Below, one piece after another: positions 1-9,234 of a stretch of DNA of 64,000 nt. The stretch is taken from positions 1,054,001 to 1,118,000 of the forward strand of contig NZ_CP115608.1 of NCBI RefSeq assembly GCF_027797465.1, given 5' to 3'. A model generated the notes under the pieces. That model did not search any database. It was given only the letters and a program-made list of their open reading frames with translations, and was not told where the DNA came from. Source of the DNA: Campylobacter sp. CN_NE2. GTDB lineage: Bacteria > Campylobacterota > Campylobacteria > Campylobacterales > Campylobacteraceae. Within the stretch, counting starts at the first letter, position 1. Every line of letters starts with the position of its first letter. A program made the position numbers and the translations under genes.

Positions 1-2
1 TT

Positions 3-422
3 TTGCAAAGTGTGAGCGAAATTTACAAAAGTGCAAACTGGGCTGAGCGAGAGCTATATGATATGATGGGTGTTTGGATTGAAAATCACCCAAATTTGGC
101 AAGAATTCTAATGCCAGATGATTGGCACGGACACCCACTTTTAAAATCTTATCCACTGCAAGGAGACGAATTTGCACACTGGTATGAGATAGATAAAATT
201 TTTGGCAAAGCTAGAAGAGATGAATTCGGCGAAGAAAATCGCAATCCTAGTTTCATCGATAGCAAAGATACATTTAATTTTTCAAGAATTTATCACGAGT
301 GCGAATTTGGCGGAGAAATTCCAAATGACGCAATTTCGCAAGAGTATCAAGAAAAAGACGGTGTGCCTTTTGTAAAAGAGCTAAAAAAAGATAAATTTAA
401 ACTAATCAAAAAGAGAAAATAA
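3..422 (+). CDS. nuoC: NADH-quinone oxidoreductase subunit C (3' part, cut by window edge)
   Basis: C-terminal 139 residues of the 30-kDa peripheral subunit of complex I. The frame is open to the left edge, so the true start lies outside the window and the TTG at position 3 is an internal Leu codon. Visible family features are the [10 protein letters not shown] segment, which is the conserved NuoC signature (E/R/E-x-DMxG), and a downstream [16 protein letters not shown]-like stretch. The protein ends in a Lys-rich tail. Its TAA overlaps the ATG of nuoD by one base (TAATG), so translation is probably coupled. NuoC joins NuoD in the connecting module next to the quinone site on the cytoplasmic face of the inner membrane. 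Confidence 0.95.
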   Translation: MQSVSEIYKSANWAERELYDMMGVWIENHPNLARILMPDDWHGHPLLKSYPLQGDEFAHWYEIDKIFGKARRDEFGEENRNPSFIDSKDTFNFSRIYHECEFGGEIPNDAISQEYQEKDGVPFVKELKKDKFKLIKKRK

Positions 423-1648
423 TGCAAAAAGCGACTATTTTAAGACCAAGTTTTGAAAATATCGAATTTGAAAAAATCGGTTCAAATATGATTTTAAATT
501 TTGGTCCCCAACACCCATCGGCTCACGGTCAGCTAAAACTTGTACTTGAAATGGACGGCGAGTTAATCGTTCGAGCTAGACCGCAAATCGGCTATTTGCA
601 CCGTGGTATCGAAAAAATGGCTGAAAATATGATTTATAACGAATTCGTCCCGGTTACCGATAGGGTTGATTATATCGCAAGTGCGGCAAATAACTACGGC
701 TTTTGTGCCAGTGTTGAAAAGCTTTGCGGTATCGAAGTGCCGCGACGCGCACAAATCATAAGAGTAATCATACTTGAACTTGCAAGGATTGCTTCGCATT
801 TGCTATTTTTAGGCACTCATGCACTTGACATTGGTGCTATGAGCGTATTTTTGTATTGTTTTAGAGAAAGAGAATACATACTTGATTTAATCGAAAAATA
901 TAGCGGAGCAAGGCTAACGCACAACAATATCAAAATCGGCGGCGTTTTTGTTGATTTGCCTGATGGTTGGTTAGAAGAGATGCTAGCGTTTTGCGATAAA
1001 TTTCCAAACGATTTGAAAGATTATGAAGATTTATTGGATCAAAACCGAATTTGGCTCGCTAGAACGCAAGGCGTTGGAATTTTAAGCAAAGAACAGGCTT
1101 TAAGCTGCGGTTGTAGCGGTGTTATGCTAAGAGCAAGTGGCGTTAAATGGGACATACGAAAAGAAGAGCCATATCTTATCTATGATGAACTTGACTTTGA
1201 TGTGCCTTATGCGAGTGCGGGTGATTGCTACGCTAGATATAAATGCTATATGCAAGAAATGCGAGAGTGTTTGAAAATTTTAACCCAATGTGCAGGGCTT
1301 TATAAATTTAGCGATTCGCAAATTTTGGCAAATAATCCTGAGTTTGTAAGTGCTTCAAAAGAGCAGTTGATGACGCAAAATTACTCGCTTATGCAACATT
1401 TTGTATTAGTTACGCAAGGGCTAAAACCGCCTGTTGGCGAGATTTATCATGCAAGCGAAAGCCCAAAAGGCGAACTTGGATTTTTTATCCGCTCCGAAGG
1501 CGAAAGTCGTCCGTATAGATTAAAAATTCGCACTCCAAGCTTTTTTCATTGTGCGGTTTTAGAAGAGATTTTGCCGGGACATTATTTGGCAGATGCAGTT
1601 GCTATAATCGGTAGCACAAATATTATTTTTGGCGAGGTTGATAGATGA
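422..1648 (+). CDS. nuoD: NADH-quinone oxidoreductase subunit D (49-kDa)
   Basis: 408 residues, the usual length for a separate NuoD. It is related to the large subunit of [NiFe] hydrogenases and forms much of the quinone-reduction pocket of complex I. The N-terminal NFGPQHPSAHG motif, containing the quinone-loop histidines, lies at about residues 26-36. GYLHRGIEKMAE and DRVDY follow at about 57-83, and the conserved C-terminal PGHYLADAVAIIGS-type ending is present. The start overlaps the nuoC stop by one base, and the end overlaps the next gene by four bases (ATGA). It is not fused to NuoC. Identification is secure. Confidence 0.97.
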   Translation: MQKATILRPSFENIEFEKIGSNMILNFGPQHPSAHGQLKLVLEMDGELIVRARPQIGYLHRGIEKMAENMIYNEFVPVTDRVDYIASAANNYGFCASVEKLCGIEVPRRAQIIRVIILELARIASHLLFLGTHALDIGAMSVFLYCFREREYILDLIEKYSGARLTHNNIKIGGVFVDLPDGWLEEMLAFCDKFPNDLKDYEDLLDQNRIWLARTQGVGILSKEQALSCGCSGVMLRASGVKWDIRKEEPYLIYDELDFDVPYASAGDCYARYKCYMQEMRECLKILTQCAGLYKFSDSQILANNPEFVSASKEQLMTQNYSLMQHFVLVTQGLKPPVGEIYHASESPKGELGFFIRSEGESRPYRLKIRTPSFFHCAVLEEILPGHYLADAVAIIGSTNIIFGEVDR

Positions 1649-1875
1649 AAAGATACGATTTACGCCGTTTAAAAGGTGATTTTCTAAATCGCATGGGAGA
1701 GATAATAAAAAATTCAAATCAAGGCGATGTGATGATTTTTTTATTTGAAATCGGCGATTTCAGCGGAGTTCAAAAAAGCGCAAATTTAGTTGATGGGCTA
1801 AATTCCACGCTTTTAAATTCACTTAGATACAATCAAGTTGATTGGAGTATAGTCGTAAAGAAAGGACGAATATGA
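1645..1875 (+). CDS. Small complex I accessory protein at the nuoE position (76 aa)
   Basis: A 76-residue protein overlapping nuoD by four bases and the next gene by four bases. It sits where nuoE lies in canonical operons, but it has no Cys residues and cannot carry the NuoE [2Fe-2S] cluster. In C. jejuni the equivalent slot holds a short NuoE-like gene (Cj1575c as I recall it), and this is most likely its counterpart. I see no transmembrane segment or known motif. It probably helps replace the NADH-input module together with the following gene. That role is inferred from position only. Confidence 0.75.
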   Translation: MKRYDLRRLKGDFLNRMGEIIKNSNQGDVMIFLFEIGDFSGVQKSANLVDGLNSTLLNSLRYNQVDWSIVVKKGRI

Positions 1876-2570
1876 AAATTTTAAATTTAGCTTCTATTTT
1901 AAGCTTACAAGCACCAAGTTTAGCAAAAACTTACGCAAACGATGAAATTTTAACGCTTAGCGCAAATGATGATGATGCGATAGAGGGAGAATTTATAAAA
2001 TGCGAAATTGGCGCACAAGGCTATGTTTTGGCTATGCTTTGTGCTAAATTTGATGAAAGAGAATATTTTGCGAATTTAGACATTGGTTTTTTAAGCGGCG
2101 AAAGCAATGTCGGCGAAGAAGAGATCGATGAAATTTATGAATTTTTAAATGGGTGCGAAGTTGTGATAATCGATGAAAATCTGCTAAATTCGCATAATGA
2201 AGCCAAAAATATAGAGAGCTTTTTGGCGATTTTGCAGGAAGAGTTTAAATTTGAAATAATAAATTTAAAAAATGAAAAAATCACTCCAAATTTAAATGAG
2301 CTAACCGAACTAAAAGAACTTGAAATTTACGACGGCGCAGTTGTTTTTAAACACGATAAAGACGATAAATTTGTGGGCGGAAACTACTTTTGCATGGTTG
2401 CAAAAATCGCTAACGGCGATGAAGTTATAATAAAAACAAAGAATTTAGAAATTCGCAAAAAATTTGAACTAAATGCGAATTTAAAAGGAACGATTGCGCT
2501 TTTGGGTTTGCAAAATCCGCAAGGATACAACTACGAAGTAGCAAAAATCACTAAGGTTGTAAATGGCTAA
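1872..2570 (+). CDS. Complex I protein at the nuoF position (Cj1574-like), no NADH-binding motifs
   Basis: 232 residues from the ATG at 1872, chosen over the upstream ATG at 1842 because it has an AAAGGACG ribosome site and a normal 4-bp overlap with the preceding stop. The gene occupies the nuoF slot. It is far shorter than NuoF (about 420 aa), has only a few scattered Cys, and shows no glycine-rich NADH/FMN loop or C-terminal Fe-S motif. The protein is acidic, with many Asp/Glu. In C. jejuni the corresponding protein has been linked to electron entry from flavodoxin in place of NADH. I infer the same here. It overlaps nuoG by 8 bp. Confidence 0.75.
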   Translation: MKILNLASILSLQAPSLAKTYANDEILTLSANDDDAIEGEFIKCEIGAQGYVLAMLCAKFDEREYFANLDIGFLSGESNVGEEEIDEIYEFLNGCEVVIIDENLLNSHNEAKNIESFLAILQEEFKFEIINLKNEKITPNLNELTELKELEIYDGAVVFKHDKDDKFVGGNYFCMVAKIANGDEVIIKTKNLEIRKKFELNANLKGTIALLGLQNPQGYNYEVAKITKVVNG

Positions 2571-4947
2571 AATCACAATAAATAACCAAATTTGCGAGTG
2601 CGAAGAAAACGATTATATCCTGCAAATCGCAAGGGCTAACGGAATTTTTATCCCTGCGATTTGCTATTTAAGCGGTTGTAGTCCGACCTTGGCGTGTAGG
2701 CTTTGTATGGTTGAAGCAGACGGAAAAAGAGTTTATGCCTGTAACGCAAAGGCAAAAGACGGCATGGTTGTCATTACAGATACGCCTGAAATCGCGTCTG
2801 AGCGAAAAGCCATAATGCAAACTTACTGCATAAATCACCCCTTAGAATGTGGCGTTTGCGATCAAAGCGGCGAGTGTGAGTTGCAAAATTTCGTTCATCA
2901 TTTAGGCGTTGATGAGCAAATTTATGCTATCAAAGATACGCACAAAACGCCAAAAAACTGGGGTTTAATCAACTACGATCCAAGTTTGTGTATAGTTTGC
3001 GAAAGATGTATCACGGTTTGTAAAGATAAAATCGGCGAAGCTGCTCTAAAAACTACGGCTCGTGGCGGCGATATGCCTGATAAAGCGTTAAAAGATTCTA
3101 TGCCAAAAGACGCGTTTGCCGTGTGGAATAAATTTCAAAAAAGTTTAATCGCACCTGCAAATGGAGAGAATTTGGAGTGTTCGAGCTGTGGCGAATGCAC
3201 GGCAGTTTGCCCAGTTGGAGCGTTAGTGGGAAGTAAATTTCAATACAGCTCAAATGCGTGGGAGCTAACTAAAATTCCTGCTTCAAACCCGCATAGTAGC
3301 GACTGCGAGTTGATTTATTATGACATTAAGCGAAGCGGTATTGAAGATCAAAAAGAAAGAATTTATAGAGTTAGCAATGACTACGATTTTGGCGAGATAA
3401 GCACTGCTGCTAGATTTGGCTTTGATTTTAGCAAAACTAAAAGCGTAAAAGATAAAGAAGTTTTTGAAAAAATCGTTGATAAAATTGCAAACGGCGAGAT
3501 AAAAACGATTAAATTTAATAGCTTTATTACAAACGAAGAAGCTAAAATTCTCTCGCTTTTAAAGGAAAAATTCGGTCTAAATTTGATAAACGACGAAGCT
3601 TTTGCATATCAAAATTTCATGAAAGAATTTGCTAAATTTAGCGGTGAAAATTTATATAATGCAACTAGCGAAACGATAAAAAATAGCGATTTTATTGTAG
3701 TTTGTGGTAGTTTTTTACGAAGCGATAGCCCGAATTTAGGCTTTAAAGTAAATAATGCGTTAAAAATAAATAAAGCAGGCGGAATTTATTTTCACACCAT
3801 AGGCGATAAAGTGGTAGAAAACTACGCTAAAAACTTCATTTGCGTTAAACATGAGAGCAAATTTGATACACAAATTTTGCTTTGGATTTTGCAAAAATTT
3901 GGCGAAAATTTGCCGTCTTGGTTAAATGAAAAACTGCAAAACGAATTTGAAATTTCGCAAATTTCAAAAACCCAAAAAAATGAAAACGGCGATGAAATCA
4001 CGCAAACTAGCGAAGTAAAGATTAGCAAATTTGCAAAAATGCTTAAACTTGATGAAACAAAAGTTAGCGAAATTTTAGCCAAAAAAGAGAAATTTTCTCT
4101 CATCATCGGCGAAGATTTTATTTTTAGTAAAAATGCCAAAACTCTGGCAAAACTTGCTGGGCTAATTCAAAAATTTACGCCGTTTAAAATTCTGATAATT
4201 CCGCCACGAACAAATTCGCTCGGCGTTTCGCTGATTTGCGATTTAGATAAAGACGCAAAAGGCAAAGTGCTGGGATATAACGAAAACGGCGACATTACAA
4301 TGGGCGTTTTAAAAGGCGATCTTGATATGCCTAGTCTAGTCCAACAAGAAGGCACTTTCACAAACTACGACAAACGCGTAGTGCCTACAAATGCAGCTTT
4401 GAGCTACGGGGGATTTGAGCTAAATGACATTGCAAACGCTCTTGGCGTAAAAAGCGAATTTGCGATTGATTACACTTCAAATTTAGGAAAAAATTTCAAA
4501 AATATCAAATTTGATGATTTGGAAAATTTTTATGATAACGGCGGTGTAAATCATCGTGGTTACGAGCTGGAAAATCAAATTTGCGAGTGTGAAACAGGCG
4601 AATTTGAAATCACGAATTTAAACGAAACGCTAAATTTAAATGAAAACGAAGTTCAAATTTATAAAGCAAATCCTATTCATCAGTTTTCAAAATTCACAAA
4701 CGCCACTTCGCAGCTAAACGAAGTAGCAAATTTGATAGTAGGAAGCGAATTTTTGGCTAAATTTGAAGTTAATGACGGCGAAGTTGTAACGCTAAAAAAA
4801 GGCGAATTTGCACTGGCGATAAGCGTCAAATTTGATAAAAATATAGACGGTGCGATTTTGCCGTATTTTGACGAAAAGATTGAATTTGATAAATTCTTTG
4901 AAAATGGGCGTTATAGCGTAGTTAGCGTAGAAAAGGCAAAAGCATGA
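2563..4947 (+). CDS. nuoG: NADH-quinone oxidoreductase subunit G
   Basis: 794 residues. The N-terminal ferredoxin-like domain has the Cys pattern of a [2Fe-2S] cluster (CYLSGC, then ACRLC, then YAC; residues about 34-66). It is followed by the His-Cys motif HPLECGVCDQSGEC (about 98-110) and two 4Fe-4S Cys groups (CIVCERCITVC and CSSCGECTAVC, about residues 145-220). The rest resembles a degenerate molybdopterin-oxidoreductase domain. NuoG carries the electron-transfer chain between the input site and NuoB/NuoI. The middle region (about 400-520) is low-complexity and Lys/Glu-rich, typical of Campylobacter NuoG. It overlaps nuoH by 4 bp. Confidence 0.96.
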   Translation: MAKITINNQICECEENDYILQIARANGIFIPAICYLSGCSPTLACRLCMVEADGKRVYACNAKAKDGMVVITDTPEIASERKAIMQTYCINHPLECGVCDQSGECELQNFVHHLGVDEQIYAIKDTHKTPKNWGLINYDPSLCIVCERCITVCKDKIGEAALKTTARGGDMPDKALKDSMPKDAFAVWNKFQKSLIAPANGENLECSSCGECTAVCPVGALVGSKFQYSSNAWELTKIPASNPHSSDCELIYYDIKRSGIEDQKERIYRVSNDYDFGEISTAARFGFDFSKTKSVKDKEVFEKIVDKIANGEIKTIKFNSFITNEEAKILSLLKEKFGLNLINDEAFAYQNFMKEFAKFSGENLYNATSETIKNSDFIVVCGSFLRSDSPNLGFKVNNALKINKAGGIYFHTIGDKVVENYAKNFICVKHESKFDTQILLWILQKFGENLPSWLNEKLQNEFEISQISKTQKNENGDEITQTSEVKISKFAKMLKLDETKVSEILAKKEKFSLIIGEDFIFSKNAKTLAKLAGLIQKFTPFKILIIPPRTNSLGVSLICDLDKDAKGKVLGYNENGDITMGVLKGDLDMPSLVQQEGTFTNYDKRVVPTNAALSYGGFELNDIANALGVKSEFAIDYTSNLGKNFKNIKFDDLENFYDNGGVNHRGYELENQICECETGEFEITNLNETLNLNENEVQIYKANPIHQFSKFTNATSQLNEVANLIVGSEFLAKFEVNDGEVVTLKKGEFALAISVKFDKNIDGAILPYFDEKIEFDKFFENGRYSVVSVEKAKA

Positions 4948-5939
4948 GCGAAACAACATTTTTGATAATCGAAACCATAGTAAAAGCAGTTGTAATCCTA
5001 GCCGTGATTGCGACACTAGCCGGGTTTGGCACTTATGCCGAGCGAAAAGTTTTAGCCTATATGCAACGCAGAATCGGACCTTGTGTGGTGGGTCCTTTTG
5101 GACTTTTGCAGGTATTGGCTGATATGATAAAGCTTTTTACAAAAGAAGATATAATTCCGGCAGGTGCTAATAAAATCACCTTTAAAATCGCTCCGATAAT
5201 ATCGGCAGTTGGGGCTTTTGTAGCACTTTCTGTTGTGCCTTTTTTGCCTGAATTTACCATCTTTGGGCATACAATAAGACCGATTTTAAGCGATATAAAT
5301 GTAGGAATTTTATTTTTGCTTGGAGCTAGCGGAACTTGCGTTTATGGAACGCTTATCGGCGGTCTTTCAAGCTACAATAAATGGGGCTTAATCGGCTCGG
5401 TTAGAAGCATTTTGCAACTAATCAGCTTCGAGCTTATCAACGGATTAAGCCTAATTCCGATTATTATGGTGGTTGGATCGCTATCTTTAATTGATATTGT
5501 AAATGCCCAAAGTTCAGGCATTGGCGGCTGGTTTATATGGAAAATGCCGATTTGCTTTGTTCTGTTTTTGATAGCGTCGTTTGTCGAGTGCAACAGAACC
5601 CCGCTTTGTCTGACCGAAAACGAAACCGAGCTAGTTGCAGGTGCTAGCACAGCGTATTCAGGTATGCGTTGGGGTATGTTTTTTATCGCAGAGTATGCAA
5701 ATATGATAACTTATTCGGTTGTGATTTCGCTTATATTTTTGGGCGGATTTAATCCTATTTGGTTTATTCCGGGCGGAATTGTTATCATCATGAAAGCATC
5801 TTTGTTTTTCTTTTTATTTTTATGGGCAAGGGCTGCGTGGCCGCATTTAAGACCGGATCAGCTAATGGCGCTTTGCTGGAAAGTTTGTATGCCATTAGCA
5901 TTACTTTGCATAGTTCTAACTGGAATTGCGATTTCATAA
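4944..5939 (+). CDS. nuoH: NADH-quinone oxidoreductase subunit H
   Basis: 331 residues with eight or so hydrophobic segments. This membrane subunit lines the quinone entry site and links the peripheral and membrane arms. Diagnostic stretches are ERKVLAYMQRRIGP (about residues 31-44), the acidic loop beginning ECNRTPLCLTENETELV (about 214-230) and the following GMRWGMFFIAEY. The start overlaps the nuoG stop (ATGA). It ends 9 bp before nuoI. Length and motifs are normal for the family. Confidence 0.97.
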   Translation: MSETTFLIIETIVKAVVILAVIATLAGFGTYAERKVLAYMQRRIGPCVVGPFGLLQVLADMIKLFTKEDIIPAGANKITFKIAPIISAVGAFVALSVVPFLPEFTIFGHTIRPILSDINVGILFLLGASGTCVYGTLIGGLSSYNKWGLIGSVRSILQLISFELINGLSLIPIIMVVGSLSLIDIVNAQSSGIGGWFIWKMPICFVLFLIASFVECNRTPLCLTENETELVAGASTAYSGMRWGMFFIAEYANMITYSVVISLIFLGGFNPIWFIPGGIVIIMKASLFFFLFLWARAAWPHLRPDQLMALCWKVCMPLALLCIVLTGIAIS

Positions 5940-5948
5940 GGTGCGAAA

Positions 5949-6557
5949 ATGGGAAAATATGTAGAACTTGATATTAGAAAACCGCTTGGAGATAATTTTT
6001 CTAAATTTAAAAATTTTGTGAAAAAAAGCGTAAAACCAGAGCTTTTTGTCGGACTTTGGGTGGTTTTGCGTGAAATGCTAAAAAAAGGCAACTCACACAC
6101 ACTTATGTATCCTGCCGAAAAATTTGAATTTAATGCTCGTTACAGGGGAATTCATAGGCTTATGAGGCTACTTGAAAGTGGCGATGAAAGGTGTATCGGC
6201 TGTGGGCTTTGTGAAAAAATTTGCGTTAGCAAATGTATCGCGATTGATACCGAGCTTGGCGAAGACGGACGAAAAAAGGTAAAAAATTATTCTATAAATT
6301 TTGGCAGGTGTGTATATTGCGGACTTTGTGCCGATGTTTGCCCTGAAATCGCGATCGTTCATGGCGGCGAATACGAACTAGCAAGTGAGCAAAGAGCTTA
6401 TTTTGGATTTAAAAAAGATTTGCTTACAAAAAGCGAAAATTTAAATTCACAAAGCGAATTTGAAGGCTATGGTAGTTTGGATAAAAATGCTAAAAATTTT
6501 GTCAAACTAACGCCGAACGCGTATTTGCAAAGCGATGAAAAGGAAGAAAATGTTTGA
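5949..6557 (+). CDS. nuoI: NADH-quinone oxidoreductase subunit I (2x[4Fe-4S])
   Basis: 202 residues. Two ferredoxin motifs carry the N6a/N6b-type clusters: [15 protein letters not shown] (about residues 79-93) and [12 protein letters not shown] (about 118-129). The Pro usually following the fourth Cys of the first motif is a Val here, while the second motif is canonical. The N-terminal amphipathic region ([12 protein letters not shown]) is the part that docks on NuoH. The C-terminal tail beyond residue 150 is polar and lineage-specific. The last eight bases overlap nuoJ. Confidence 0.96.
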   Translation: MGKYVELDIRKPLGDNFSKFKNFVKKSVKPELFVGLWVVLREMLKKGNSHTLMYPAEKFEFNARYRGIHRLMRLLESGDERCIGCGLCEKICVSKCIAIDTELGEDGRKKVKNYSINFGRCVYCGLCADVCPEIAIVHGGEYELASEQRAYFGFKKDLLTKSENLNSQSEFEGYGSLDKNAKNFVKLTPNAYLQSDEKEENV

Positions 6558-7077
6558 GATTTTTTCATTTTATTTTTTTGGAGCTTTAAGCCTTGCTTTT
6601 TTTGCGATAAGCATTTTTAGTAAAAATGTCCTTTACGCGATGAGCGCCTTAGCAGCGGGAATGATATTTATTTCGGGGCTATTTTTTCTTTTGGGTGCCG
6701 AATTTTTAGGCGTTGTGCAGATTATGGTTTATTGTGGTGCTGTTATGGTGCTGTATGGATTTTCGATTATGTTTTTCGACGCAAACAAAAGTGTAAAAGA
6801 AAAAATCAAAGGCAAAAAAACTATATATTTTTTAGGCGTTTTATCGGCGGTTTTGATTGTTTTAGCGTTTGCTGTGCCGATAAATTTGATAAATTCAAAA
6901 ACACCAAATATCGAGTATTTGGAAAATACCGAAATCATAGGCAGAGTTTTATTTCAAAATTATCTAATCGTGTTTGAGTTAGCAGCCCTTATGCTACTTG
7001 TGGCGATGGTGTGCGCGATTATTTTAGCTCACAAACAGATGGATAAATCTCTAAATTTAGAAGAGGAAAATTTATGA
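6550..7077 (+). CDS. nuoJ: NADH-quinone oxidoreductase subunit J
   Basis: 175 residues from the ATG at 6550. An in-frame ATG 15 bases upstream exists, but the AAGGAAG site sits just before 6550, and [11 protein letters not shown] is the usual NuoJ start. Five hydrophobic helices are visible. The conserved [13 protein letters not shown] segment (about residues 58-70) contains the third helix with its pi-bulge. It overlaps nuoI by 8 bp and nuoK by 4 bp. It is a proton-channel subunit of the membrane arm. Confidence 0.95.
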   Translation: MFEIFSFYFFGALSLAFFAISIFSKNVLYAMSALAAGMIFISGLFFLLGAEFLGVVQIMVYCGAVMVLYGFSIMFFDANKSVKEKIKGKKTIYFLGVLSAVLIVLAFAVPINLINSKTPNIEYLENTEIIGRVLFQNYLIVFELAALMLLVAMVCAIILAHKQMDKSLNLEEENL

Positions 7078-7379
7078 TAAGCTTAAATCACTATCTAATT
7101 TTGGCTTCATTAATGTTTATTTTAGGGTTAATCGGTGTTTTGAAAAGACAAAATTTAATAATGCTTTTTTTCTCGACTGAAATTTTACTAAATTCGGCAA
7201 ATGTCGCACTTGTGGCGATTAGCAAATATTTAGAAAATATAGACGGGCAAATTTTTGCCATTTTTATTATCGCAGTTGCGGCTAGCGAGATGGCAGTTGG
7301 ACTTGGGCTTCTTATTTTGTGGTATAAAAAGACAGGTTCGATTGAGCTTGAAAGTTTAACTAATATGAAAGGCGAATAA
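7074..7379 (+). CDS. nuoK: NADH-quinone oxidoreductase subunit K
   Basis: 101 residues and three transmembrane helices, matching the small MrpC-like subunit of complex I. Helix 2 carries STEILLNSANV with the membrane Glu (about residue 36), and helix 3 carries the second conserved Glu in AASEMAVGLGLLI (about 71). The ATGA start overlap with nuoJ and the TAATG overlap with nuoL show tight translational coupling. Confidence 0.96.
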   Translation: MISLNHYLILASLMFILGLIGVLKRQNLIMLFFSTEILLNSANVALVAISKYLENIDGQIFAIFIIAVAASEMAVGLGLLILWYKKTGSIELESLTNMKGE

Positions 7380-9232
7380 TGGGCGGACAATATTATTATA
7401 TTATTTTATCGCTATTTGGACCGCTTTTAAGCTCTATCATAGCAGGAATTTTTGCTACGCAGAAAAAATCTTTCGCAATCGGCGTAATTTGCAGTGCGCT
7501 AATCATTTTAAGCACTATTTCATCTTTTGCTTTGCTTGAATATATCTACATAGGAAATTTGCAAATTCGCATTTTTTTCACTGAATTTATAAAAACAGGA
7601 AATTTAAGCGTTGATTACGGCATTTTAATAGATAGCGTAAGTGCTATTATGATGGTAACTGTGGGCATTGTTTCAAGTGTTGTTCATGTTTATTCCATAG
7701 GCTATATGGAAAAAGACAAAGGCTTTAACAAATTTTTTAGCTATCTTGGACTTTTTGTGTTTTCGATGCTGGTTTTGGTTATGAGCGATAACTTTGTCGG
7801 ACTTTTCATCGGCTGGGAAGGCGTAGGACTTTGCTCGTGGTTACTCATCGGTTTTTGGTATGACAGGCACAACTACGCATGGTGTGCAAATGAAGCATTT
7901 ATCATGAATAGAATTGCCGATCTTGGGCTTTTATTAGCGATGTTTTTAATATTTTGGCAGTGCGGTTCGCTTCGCTATGATATAGTTTTTAATGAAGTGG
8001 CAAATTTAGACTATTTTATACTAAGTGTTATCGGAATTTTGCTTTTTATCGGCGCTATGGGAAAATCAGCTCAGTTTCCATTTCACACATGGTTAGCTGA
8101 TGCTATGGCAGGACCAACGCCTGTTTCAGCTTTGATACATGCTGCAACAATGGTAACAGCAGGAGTTTATTTAGTAATTCGCTCAAATGAAATTTTTTCG
8201 CAAATCACAGAAGTTAGCCATTTTATCGTATATCTTGGGGCTTTTGTCGCAGTTTTTGCCGCAAGTATGGCACTTGTGCATAACGATCTTAAAAAAATCA
8301 TCGCCTACTCAACGCTTTCACAACTTGGATATATGTTTGTGGCTGCGGGTTTTGGGGCGTATTGGATTGCGCTTTTCCACCTTATGACACACGCATTTTT
8401 TAAATCACTTCTGTTTTTAGGCGCAGGAAATATCATGCATGCTACAAACGATGAGTTAAATATCCAAAAAATGGGCGGTTTGTATAAATTTTTAAAACCG
8501 ACAGCCGTTTTGATGATAATTGCAAGTTTAGCCCTTGCGGGATTTTACCCGCTTTCGGGATTTTTCTCAAAAGATAAAATTTTAGAAGTCGCATTTAATG
8601 AAAACAGCTTTTTTATATGGTTTGTTTTGCTATGTGGTGCGATTTTGACGGCATTTTATAGTTTTAGGTTGATTATGCTTGTATTTTTTGGCGAAGAAAG
8701 AAACCACTATCACGCCCACGAAGCAAAAGGCTTCATGCTTCGTTCTATGGGACTTTTGGCAGCTTTATCGATATGTGCCGGATTTTTTGAGCATAAATTT
8801 GAAAGCTTTGCAGGAGAGATTTTACCGAAGTATGAATTTATCTTAAATCACTCCGTTGCTATTTTGCTTATTTTTATAACGACTTTGTGCGTAGCTTTAA
8901 GCACTATTTTTGCGATATTTGCGTATAAAAAAGGAATTTTTAAAGAGAGCATAAAAGAAAAAACTATTTATAAAATTTTGTCAAATCAATATTATATTCC
9001 GCAAATTTATGAGAAATTTGTTACCAAAAACTACTTCAAATTTAGTGAATTTTGTGCCAAAATGGATGCAAATTTTATCGATAAAAGTGTCGATTTGATC
9101 GCAAAATATATCTTAAAAAGCGGTGGCGTAGCAAACCGCACAATGCAAAGCGGAGAGCTTTCTTTGATGCTTAGATATATGGTTTGTGGTTTTGTGATTT
9201 TACTTGTTTTAGCGTTTGTTTATAAAGGATAA
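7379..9232 (+). CDS. nuoL: NADH-quinone oxidoreductase subunit L (antiporter-like)
   Basis: 617 residues and the distal proton-pumping subunit. The core Mrp-antiporter domain shows GWEGVGLCSWLLIGFW (about residues 142-157), the AQFPFHTWLADAMAGPTPVSAL stretch starting near 233, and the broken-helix region ending in HAFFKSLLFLGAGN. The C-terminal extension includes the lateral helix region (about residues 520-600) and a final membrane anchor. It is slightly shorter at the C-terminus than enteric NuoL, as in other Campylobacter. Two bases separate it from nuoM. Confidence 0.97.
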   Translation: MGGQYYYIILSLFGPLLSSIIAGIFATQKKSFAIGVICSALIILSTISSFALLEYIYIGNLQIRIFFTEFIKTGNLSVDYGILIDSVSAIMMVTVGIVSSVVHVYSIGYMEKDKGFNKFFSYLGLFVFSMLVLVMSDNFVGLFIGWEGVGLCSWLLIGFWYDRHNYAWCANEAFIMNRIADLGLLLAMFLIFWQCGSLRYDIVFNEVANLDYFILSVIGILLFIGAMGKSAQFPFHTWLADAMAGPTPVSALIHAATMVTAGVYLVIRSNEIFSQITEVSHFIVYLGAFVAVFAASMALVHNDLKKIIAYSTLSQLGYMFVAAGFGAYWIALFHLMTHAFFKSLLFLGAGNIMHATNDELNIQKMGGLYKFLKPTAVLMIIASLALAGFYPLSGFFSKDKILEVAFNENSFFIWFVLLCGAILTAFYSFRLIMLVFFGEERNHYHAHEAKGFMLRSMGLLAALSICAGFFEHKFESFAGEILPKYEFILNHSVAILLIFITTLCVALSTIFAIFAYKKGIFKESIKEKTIYKILSNQYYIPQIYEKFVTKNYFKFSEFCAKMDANFIDKSVDLIAKYILKSGGVANRTMQSGELSLMLRYMVCGFVILLVLAFVYKG

Positions 9233-9234
9233 TA

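Noticed and set aside
1842-1871. Earlier start for the nuoF-slot gene
   Set aside because: The ATG at 1872 has AAAGGACG upstream and the usual four-base overlap; the extension is a charged sequence overlapping the previous gene.
3822-4139. Minus-strand ORF inside nuoG, rich in Phe and Ser
   Set aside because: It is a shadow of the Lys/Glu/Asn-rich middle part of NuoG; such complementary frames stay open in AT-rich genes.
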